Assembly (NCBI GenBank): GCA_023427285.1
Contig: JAEZBH010000316.1
Location: forward strand, 1 to 5,835
From: Pseudomonadota bacterium
GTDB taxonomy: Bacteria; Pseudomonadota; Alphaproteobacteria; Sphingomonadales; Sphingomonadaceae
Direction: 5' to 3'
DNA length: 5,835 nucleotides
Shown: one piece after another, positions 1 through 4,683 of the stretch
How positions within the stretch are numbered: the stretch's first letter is position 1
Layout of the letters: each line of letters starts with the position of its first letter
Position numbers and translations under genes: made by a program
The notes under the pieces: model-generated
Told to the model about the DNA's origin: nothing
Databases searched by the model: none
What the model saw: only the letters and a program-made list of their open reading frames with translations

Positions 1-758
1 ATCACCACTGGACCAAGGCGCTGACCGGCAGTGCCGACGGGAGCAAACTTTATGTCGGCATCGGCTCCAACAGCAATGCGGGCGAGCGCGGCCTGGATCT
101 TGAAGAAGAGCGCGCCGTGATCTGGGAGATCGACCGGAAGACCGGCGCGCGGCGCACACTGGTCACGGGTATCCGCAACCCCACCGCACTGGCAATCGAG
201 CCTCAGACCGGCCAGCTCTGGGCCGTCGTCAACGAGCGGGATGAGCTGGGCCCCGATCTGGTGCCCGACTATCTGACGGCTGTGCGGGACGGCGCGTTCT
301 ACGGCTGGCCTTACAGCTATTGGGGCCAGAACATCGATCCGCGCGTGCACCCTCAACAGCCGGAGCTGGTGCGCACGGCGGTCACGCCTGACTATGCGCT
401 GGGCTCGCACGTTGCGCCGCTCGGACTGGCGTTCGCCTCTGGCAACCGCTTTCCCGCCGCCTACGGGCAAGGGGCATTCATCGGCGAGCACGGCAGCTGG
501 AACCGGCAGGAGCTGTCCGGCTACAAGGTGGTCTGGGTGCCGTTTGCCAACGGCAAACCCGCCGGGCCGCCGCAGGATTTCGTCACCGGCTTCATTACCG
601 AAGACGGCCAGGCGCGCGGTCGCCCCGTCGGCGTGACGTATGATGCCCAGCGCGGCAGGCTGCTGATCGCCGATGATCTGTCCAACGCCGTGTGGCAAGT
701 AACGCCCGCAGGCGGCTCAACGGCAGCGGGCACGCCAACGCCGCCAAAGACGCCCTGA
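1..758 (+). CDS. PQQ-dependent sorbosone/aldose-sugar dehydrogenase, C-terminal part (5' truncated by window)
   Basis: The open frame runs from the window edge (first full codon at 3) to TGA at 756-758, giving 251 visible residues. It begins with HHWTK, then GSADGSKLYVGIGSNSN, and later has GLAFASGNRFPAAYGQGAF, the family-typical GEHGSWNR and YKVVWVPF motifs, and a last propeller blade ending in LLIADDLSNAVWQV. These are hallmarks of the soluble six-bladed beta-propeller quinoprotein family (glucose/sorbosone dehydrogenase, COG2133), which oxidises aldoses or sorbosone with pyrroloquinoline quinone, normally in the periplasm. Full members are usually about 400-450 residues, so roughly the last 55-60% is present, and the signal peptide and first blades lie outside the window. 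The C-terminus ends in a short Thr/Pro-rich tail, with no cytochrome c domain. A GTG at 117 could be mistaken for the start, but the homology clearly extends upstream of it. The substrate cannot be told from this fragment. The next gene is convergent, 35 bp away, with no clear terminator hairpin between. Confidence 0.9.
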   Translation, partial: HHWTKALTGSADGSKLYVGIGSNSNAGERGLDLEEERAVIWEIDRKTGARRTLVTGIRNPTALAIEPQTGQLWAVVNERDELGPDLVPDYLTAVRDGAFYGWPYSYWGQNIDPRVHPQQPELVRTAVTPDYALGSHVAPLGLAFASGNRFPAAYGQGAFIGEHGSWNRQELSGYKVVWVPFANGKPAGPPQDFVTGFITEDGQARGRPVGVTYDAQRGRLLIADDLSNAVWQVTPAGGSTAAGTPTPPKTP

Positions 759-793
759 CGTTCCTCATCAACGCTCACAAATGCCGGCGCTCC

Positions 794-2137
794 TTACCAG
801 AGGGGGCGCTCCAGCAACGCCCGCCGCCGCTCGCGCAGGATCGCCTGACGCTCGTCGGCAGTGACCATCGCCACATCGGCGGGCAAGACATCTTTCAGAT
901 CCTTGAGCTTGACGACGCGGGCAACGGGCATCGGGTGGCTATCGCAGTCTGTCCAGCGGCCCTGCACCACGCCGCGCGGATAACCGGCGGTGTCCAGCCA
1001 GTTCTTCACGCCGGGGTCGCGGTGCGCCACGACGATCCGGAGTTTTCCGTCAGAGTCCGGGTCGGCCTGATGAATGTTGAGGCTGGCGTGATTGTTGTAC
1101 CAGTCCGTCGTCTCGTAAAGCTCGTTGGCGAGGATCAGCGAGCGATACCGGCACCGCGCCGGAATGGGAGATTCAACGACCAGCGCCTCGTCTTCTGCAA
1201 AGTCGTAGGCCGCCTCGTAATAGAACTGCCCGGACAGCGCGCCGGAGCCCACATCGAACACCTTGAACCTGTTGATATACCCTTCGGTGCGCAGCTGTTC
1301 GTGATGATCGACGAACATCAGGGCAAGCGTGTCGACCATGCGCGGCAGCATGCGCAGGCGCTGCTCCAAGAGGCTTGCTGGCGGACGCGCCCGGCCGACG
1401 GGTTTATCGACGCGCTCGATCGCCAGCGTCGGGTTGACCTCGCGCGCCCAATCGCTGCTGACGATCCGCACCATCAGGCTGCGGGCCGCCGGGTCGAGCT
1501 GCCACCAATCGCCGGAATACCCCTCCGGCTTCTCCGGGCTGATCAGTACATCGAAGCGCCCCTGCGCGTCGGCCCTGAGCGACGAGAGATGCAGGTGCGG
1601 CCTCTCCCCTGCGCTCGGGCTGCCTTGCGGGATTACCTGAGACAGAACGGTGTGGTTCACGGTCCCCTTGATGCCGCGAATGCGATAACTGCCCCCCGGC
1701 GTGATCGCCGCACTGCGATAGACCGTATCGGCATTGGGCTGGCCAATGTTGTACACCTGCCCAAGCGTTGGGAGAAACTGCGGGGCATCGCCATCCGCAC
1801 CGATGGCGCTGGTCGCTTGCGATGCGAGCGATTCAAGCGCAAGCCGCGCCACTTCCTGCCGGATCTGCGGATCGCGGCGCTGTGCTTCGGCCAGTTTGGC
1901 CAGCATTCGCTCCGGCAGGGTTCGCAGGGAATTGATGAGGTCATCCCATCCGGGGACAGAACTGGGCTGTGCGTGTTCCGACATAAAGACCACTTCTTTG
2001 GGCATAGGTTCTTTGGGCATAGGAGCAGCCATGACCGCGGAAGGACCGGGCGCAGCCTGTTCGGGCTGCGCCAGGGCGTATGTCGACCATAGGATTATGG
2101 GCGATAGGAAGAGACGGAGCATGGTGCTGTGCTTCAT
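794..2137 (-). CDS. Secreted DUF1214-domain protein
   Basis: The 447-residue protein has a clear signal peptide: a basic start, a hydrophobic stretch at residues 7-22, and a probable cut after ALA at residue 23, so it should reach the periplasm or beyond. A low-complexity Ala/Pro segment (24-50) contains a perfect PMPKE duplication. Residues 130-160 (IGQPNADTVYRSAAITPGGS) match the N-terminal part of the DUF1254/DUF1214 fold. Residues 328-410 (YRSLILANELYETTDWYNNH, then DPGVKNWLDTAGYPRGVVQG and GRW) match the C-terminal DUF1214 domain. The family has no established biochemical role that I can assign. The ATG at 2137 is preceded only by a weak purine run; the ATG five codons in (M6) would still leave an export signal. 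It lies 95 bp downstream of the universal stress gene on the same strand and may share its transcript. The C-terminus is charged (RERRRALLERPLW). I am confident of the family and ignorant of the function. Confidence 0.85.
   Translation of the reverse strand: MKHSTMLRLFLSPIILWSTYALAQPEQAAPGPSAVMAAPMPKEPMPKEVVFMSEHAQPSSVPGWDDLINSLRTLPERMLAKLAEAQRRDPQIRQEVARLALESLASQATSAIGADGDAPQFLPTLGQVYNIGQPNADTVYRSAAITPGGSYRIRGIKGTVNHTVLSQVIPQGSPSAGERPHLHLSSLRADAQGRFDVLISPEKPEGYSGDWWQLDPAARSLMVRIVSSDWAREVNPTLAIERVDKPVGRARPPASLLEQRLRMLPRMVDTLALMFVDHHEQLRTEGYINRFKVFDVGSGALSGQFYYEAAYDFAEDEALVVESPIPARCRYRSLILANELYETTDWYNNHASLNIHQADPDSDGKLRIVVAHRDPGVKNWLDTAGYPRGVVQGRWTDCDSHPMPVARVVKLKDLKDVLPADVAMVTADERQAILRERRRALLERPLW
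1994..2023. repeat. 15-bp perfect tandem duplication inside the DUF1214 gene
   Basis: The unit TTCTTTGGGCATAGG (plus strand) occurs twice head to tail at 1994-2008 and 2009-2023. On the coding strand each copy encodes Pro-Met-Pro-Lys-Glu, giving PMPKEPMPKE at residues 39-48, just after the signal peptide. Being in frame, it lengthens the linker by five residues without breaking the gene. It is probably a slippage product. Confidence 0.9.
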
Positions 2138-2232
2138 GCCCCTAACCTGCCCTGATCTGGCATCAAGGCTCCAGCGCCCCCTCGATCATATCGCCGGAGC
2201 GTAGCTGCGGGCCCAGGTTCAGGTGCCCTGAT

Positions 2233-3039
2233 CTAATGCGCCATGAGAATGGGGATCGGGCTGGTGGCCAGCATCTCGCGGGTCACGCCGCCCAGCAGCA
2301 ATTCCCGCGCCCGGCTGTGGCCATATGCGCCCATGACCATGTAACCGGCCTGAAAAGTGCCCTGCGCCTCCAGAAGGGACGTGCTGATCGACTGGCCCAC
2401 ATCCGGCAGGGCAACGATCTGCGATGGCAACTGGTGGTGGCCAAGGTACTGCTGGGCCTGCTCTGCGTGCAGGTCCGTCTTTACCTGCCCCACCGTCACG
2501 ATCACGATCGTGGCCGCGGCCTTCAGCAGTTCCAGCGCGCCCCGAATGGCATGGCCGCACTGAGCGCTGCCATCCCAGGCGATGAGCGCCGGACCGGTCG
2601 GGTTGAACGGCATGTCGCCCGGGGGAATGGCAAGCACCGGCACTTCCAGTCGCCCGACGACCTCGCCGGCTGACGGCGCAACGCCATTTAATGCCGATGA
2701 CTGACGGGTGGCGTTCAGGACCACCAGATCGACGAGACGCGCCGCCTCTGTCAGCATGTGGATGGGATCGCCGTTCACCGCCCTGTAACCCCAGCTCACA
2801 TCAACGGAGCCGAGCCGGGAGCTCGTCGCCTCCCGCAGGGCATCCTTGTGCCGCTGCGCATCGCTTGCTTTCTTGGCGAGCAGGTCCGCAGCACCGAAAT
2901 CCACGTTCGATATCAGCGGCTGCGTTGCTGTGGGCTGCAAGCACTCGATGTGGCCGCCGCACACCCGCGCCAGATCAAGCGCGACCTGACAGCGCTTCTC
3001 CATTCCCGCATCGCCATCAACATACAACAAAGTGTCCAT
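2233..3039 (-). CDS. Universal stress protein with two UspA domains
   Basis: The 268-residue protein has a degenerate N-terminal Usp domain (about 1-140: MDTLLYVDGD start, VDLVVLNA at 103-110, VPVLAIPPGD at 133-142) and a better conserved C-terminal one (about 149-268: GPALIAWDGSAQ, then GAYGHSRARELLLGGVTREM at 237-256, then PIPILMAH). The nucleotide-binding signature G-x2-G-x9-G-(S/T) is present as G237-AY-G240 to G250, but G251 replaces the Ser/Thr, so ATP binding cannot be assumed. Proteins of this kind are cytoplasmic and rise under starvation, oxygen limitation or other stress. The start at 3039 is chosen because a strong AGGAGG lies at 3050-3055 with a 10-nt spacer and the protein then begins at the domain edge. 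The frame stays open 72 codons further upstream (to 3255), but that part is Arg/Gly/Ala-rich without family resemblance and is probably untranslated. The DUF1214 gene follows on the same strand; the outer-membrane protein gene is divergent. Confidence 0.9.
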   Translation of the reverse strand: MDTLLYVDGDAGMEKRCQVALDLARVCGGHIECLQPTATQPLISNVDFGAADLLAKKASDAQRHKDALREATSSRLGSVDVSWGYRAVNGDPIHMLTEAARLVDLVVLNATRQSSALNGVAPSAGEVVGRLEVPVLAIPPGDMPFNPTGPALIAWDGSAQCGHAIRGALELLKAAATIVIVTVGQVKTDLHAEQAQQYLGHHQLPSQIVALPDVGQSISTSLLEAQGTFQAGYMVMGAYGHSRARELLLGGVTREMLATSPIPILMAH

Positions 3040-3049
3040 GGGCCTTGCT

Positions 3050-3055
3050 CCTCCT
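3050..3055 (-). promoter_or_regulatory. Shine-Dalgarno of the universal stress gene
   Basis: On the minus strand AGGAGG stands 10 nt before the ATG at 3039. It decides this start over the longer in-frame opening that begins at 3255. Confidence 0.85.
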
Positions 3056-3070
3056 GAGCCGCCCTCCGCT

Positions 3071-3121
3071 GGACTGTGAGCAGTCCGCCTCGGGACAGCA
3101 GACGCTGCCACGTCTGCGAGG
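3071..3121 (-). promoter_or_regulatory. Two stem-loops in the leader of the universal stress gene
   Basis: Reading toward the gene, the first hairpin has perfect 7-bp arms (GCAGACG 3098-3104 with CGTCTGC 3111-3117) around a 6-nt loop; an outer CCTC/GAGG pair (3088-3091 with 3118-3121) can extend it across a bulge. The second has perfect 6-bp arms (GGACTG 3071-3076 with CAGTCC 3081-3086) around a 4-nt loop. They sit 15 to 66 nt upstream of the Shine-Dalgarno. Neither is followed by a T-run, so they are not simple terminators. They could form a structured 5' leader or be protein-binding dyads; no known RNA family is recognised. Confidence 0.4.
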
Positions 3122-3342
3122 AGAAGAGCCATGAGCGCATCTGGTTCCCGCACCCCGCCAGAACGTTGCGCCCAAGGCTGCCCTTGCTTCCCGTGTGGGT
3201 CCAATAGCCGCGAGGGCTCTAACCGGTCAGCCTGGCCTTGCCGATCTGGTCGCAAACCGCTCTGAACCAGCGGTCAGACGCGAGCCTCCTCTTGGGTTTT
3301 GATCCTGTACCAAAGGTCATGTTCCGCTGGCCGGTTGCCTCC

Positions 3343-3356
3343 TTATTTTAAAATAA
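3343..3356. promoter_or_regulatory. AT palindrome TTATTTTAAAATAA upstream of the outer-membrane gene
   Basis: A perfect 14-bp palindrome in otherwise GC-rich DNA, 22 bp before the GTG start of the outer-membrane gene. It contains TAAAAT, which resembles a -10 hexamer, but no good -35 lies 16-18 bp upstream. It may be an operator or part of an unusual promoter. Its closeness to the start codon would put a transcription start inside or just before the ribosome site, which argues for a binding site over a normal -10. Confidence 0.35.
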
Positions 3357-3367
3357 CGATACCACAG

Positions 3368-3373
3368 AGGAGG
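3368..3373 (+). promoter_or_regulatory. Shine-Dalgarno deciding a GTG start
   Basis: A perfect AGGAGG, extended upstream by AG, precedes the GTG at 3379 by a short 5-nt spacer. The overlapping GTG at 3377 is followed directly by TGA, so 3379 is the only sensible start. Confidence 0.85.
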
Positions 3374-3378
3374 TTAGT

Positions 3379-4179
3379 GTGAGTTATCGACGTAAAATCC
3401 TGACGTGCTCTGCAATCGTCCTGTGCGCCGGTTTTGCAACGCCTGGCATGGCGCAGATGAAGCCGGGCGACTGGTCCGTATCGATCAGCGGCGGCGGCAG
3501 CTTTACTGTCGGCGGCACGATGCACGGAGGCGCAAATGCGCCGGTTGAGGATCTTGGGGCGCTGAACCCTGCATTGGCTGGAATACCGGCAACGCTTCAA
3601 ATTCAGGATCGTAGCCAAAACGACGTGTACGACACCGGCTGGAGCATCGGCGGCGAAATCGGCTATGCGCTCAGCCCGCACAGCGAGGCGCTGCTGGGGC
3701 TGCGCTACCTGAAAGCCAACGGCAACCGCATCAATGTCGGGTCCGCCGCGGCTGGCGAGCCGGTGAACGCCGCGCTGCCGGTGTTCGGCAACTTCGGCGA
3801 TTATGAGGCCCTCTCGCTTGAGCTTGGCTATCGGCACTATCTGGGCGGGTTCAAAGCCGTCACTCCGTTCATAACGGCCCGCGCCGGGGCAACCCGCGTA
3901 TCGGCAATTTCAGCCGATTTCACCGTGCCCGATGCCGACATCACGCTGAGCGACGTGCCGTTCTCCAAGGCGAGCTGGGTGTTCTCCGGCGGCCTGGGGG
4001 TTGGCGCTTCCGTGCCGCTCAGCGGCAACGTGAGCCTCGAGCCCGAAATCGGCTTGCACTATACGGACGGCGCAAAGGGCAACGACGTCGCCCTTGCCGG
4101 TCTTGGTCTTGGCAGCATCAACAACAAGGGCGATCGCTGGTCCATCCCGGTCACGGTCCGCCTGAAGGTCGCACTCTAA
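3379..4179 (+). CDS. Outer-membrane beta-barrel protein, exported, GTG start
   Basis: The 266-residue product begins MSYRRKILTCSAIVLCAGFA, a classic signal peptide with likely cleavage after PGMA at residue 25. The mature part alternates Gly/aromatic amphipathic strands with polar loops: DWSVSISGGGSF (31-42), GWSIGGEIGYAL (87-98), EALLGLRYLKA (103-113), YEALSLELGYRHYL (142-155), TPFITARAGATRV (162-174), SWVFSGGLGVGASVPL (199-214), LEPEIGLHYT (220-229) and a last strand WSIPVTVRLKVAL. This fits an 8-strand OmpA-transmembrane or OmpW-like barrel. There is no OmpA-type peptidoglycan-binding domain. The last residue is Leu, where many barrel proteins end in Phe or Trp. The gene is monocistronic: divergent from the stress gene and closed by a strong terminator seven bases after its stop. 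The function beyond an outer-membrane barrel (porin-like, adhesion or stress) is unknown. Confidence 0.8.
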   Translation: MSYRRKILTCSAIVLCAGFATPGMAQMKPGDWSVSISGGGSFTVGGTMHGGANAPVEDLGALNPALAGIPATLQIQDRSQNDVYDTGWSIGGEIGYALSPHSEALLGLRYLKANGNRINVGSAAAGEPVNAALPVFGNFGDYEALSLELGYRHYLGGFKAVTPFITARAGATRVSAISADFTVPDADITLSDVPFSKASWVFSGGLGVGASVPLSGNVSLEPEIGLHYTDGAKGNDVALAGLGLGSINNKGDRWSIPVTVRLKVAL

Positions 4180-4185
4180 CACTGC

Positions 4186-4233
4186 GCTTCCGGGCAAGGA
4201 CTTCAAACCCTTGCCCGGAAGCATTTGGTTTTT
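4186..4233 (+). terminator. Strong rho-independent terminator of the outer-membrane gene
   Basis: Perfect 14-bp arms, GCTTCCGGGCAAGG (4186-4199) and CCTTGCCCGGAAGC (4209-4222), enclose a 9-nt loop, followed by a T-rich tail ATTTGGTTTTT (4223-4233). It starts seven bases after the stop codon. It should isolate the outer-membrane gene from the receptor gene downstream. Confidence 0.95.
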
Positions 4234-4235
4234 AA

Positions 4236-4683
4236 GATACGCAGCGCCCACGATGCACCGCTGTGAGCAACTGGTTAGAGGCCGGCTGCAGTTTGACCAC
4301 ATAGAGCTTGTGATCTCACATGTCTTGGTGGCCCGCCTCACAGACCTTGCTTGTCACCCAACGTAAAAGCGCTTAAATTCGAGCTGCGTTGGCAAACAAT
4401 TTTCCTGAAATTAATCGAAAAACGCCTACTTGATGAATACCACCACAGAAACAATGATTTTTCTCATTAAATACACCCATATTTAAATAAATATTATTAC
4501 TATTTTACTTATTTTACGGAAATAAATTTAACCAAAAAGAATTATACAATTATTTTAAATAAACCATTCTTTACCACAGCATCGGCGCAAGAGCCGATCC
4601 AAAGCTGATGACCTCACGAATATGCCGTTACCCCCCATAATACGCAGCTCGCGTAAATAATAAAAAAAACAGGGAGAAAATGA
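4236..4683. other. Gene-free AT-rich upstream region of the TonB receptor gene
   Basis: I see no credible gene here; the ORFs are short, lack ribosome sites or are shadows. From about 4430 the DNA turns very AT-rich: by hand count 4441-4560 is 22 G/C in 120. It holds short dyads and repeats: AAGCGCTT (4367-4374), AATGA/TCATT (4453-4457 with 4464-4468), ATATTT/AAATAT (4479-4484 with 4489-4494), TATTTTAC twice (4501-4508, 4510-4517) and TTATTTTAAATAA (4550-4562). Several hexamers resemble -10 boxes (for example TACAAT at 4545-4550), but no paired -35 can be chosen with confidence. It likely contains the receptor promoter and perhaps a binding site for a nucleoid silencer. Confidence 0.6.
4671..4676 (+). 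promoter_or_regulatory. Shine-Dalgarno of the TonB receptor gene
   Basis: AGGGAG lies 7 nt before the ATG at 4684. A second ATG at 4680 is in another frame and leads nowhere, so the signal-peptide frame fixes the start at 4684. Confidence 0.8.

Larger units (their letters stand above)
3040..3378. other. Divergent intergenic region between the stress gene and the outer-membrane gene
   Basis: These 339 bp must hold the promoters of both divergent genes. I can see the stress-gene ribosome site, the two leader stem-loops, the AT palindrome at 3343-3356 and the ribosome site of the outer-membrane gene. No well-spaced -35/-10 pair stands out on either strand. A 44-codon plus-strand ORF (3131-3265) with a fair Shine-Dalgarno is noted under findings; it is too uncertain to call as a gene. 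Confidence 0.7.

Noticed and set aside
759..812. A terminator or repeat between the convergent dehydrogenase and DUF1214 genes (GGCGCTCC at 786-793 and 805-812)
   Set aside because: The repeats are direct, not inverted; they form no hairpin and there is no T-run, so 8 bp is probably chance.
692..2092. A long plus-strand ORF opposite the DUF1214 gene
   Set aside because: It is a shadow frame: the product shows no family resemblance, while the minus-strand product has a signal peptide and DUF1214 motifs.
3040..3255. A 72-codon N-terminal extension of the universal stress protein on the minus strand
   Set aside because: The extension is Arg/Gly/Ala-rich, unlike Usp domains, and a strong Shine-Dalgarno sits right before the internal ATG at 3039.
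3299..3313. An FNR-like site TTGAT...ACCAA upstream of the outer-membrane gene
   Set aside because: The half-sites are separated by 5 nt instead of 4 and the second half has a mismatch, so it does not meet the consensus.
3343..3837. A minus-strand ORF overlapping the outer-membrane gene
   Set aside because: It has no family resemblance, and the plus-strand gene has a ribosome site, signal peptide, barrel pattern and terminator.
4253..4366. A 37-residue plus-strand ORF after the terminator (MHRCEQLVRGRLQFDHIELV...)
   Set aside because: There is no Shine-Dalgarno and no recognisable family; too short to support as a gene or as a transposase remnant.
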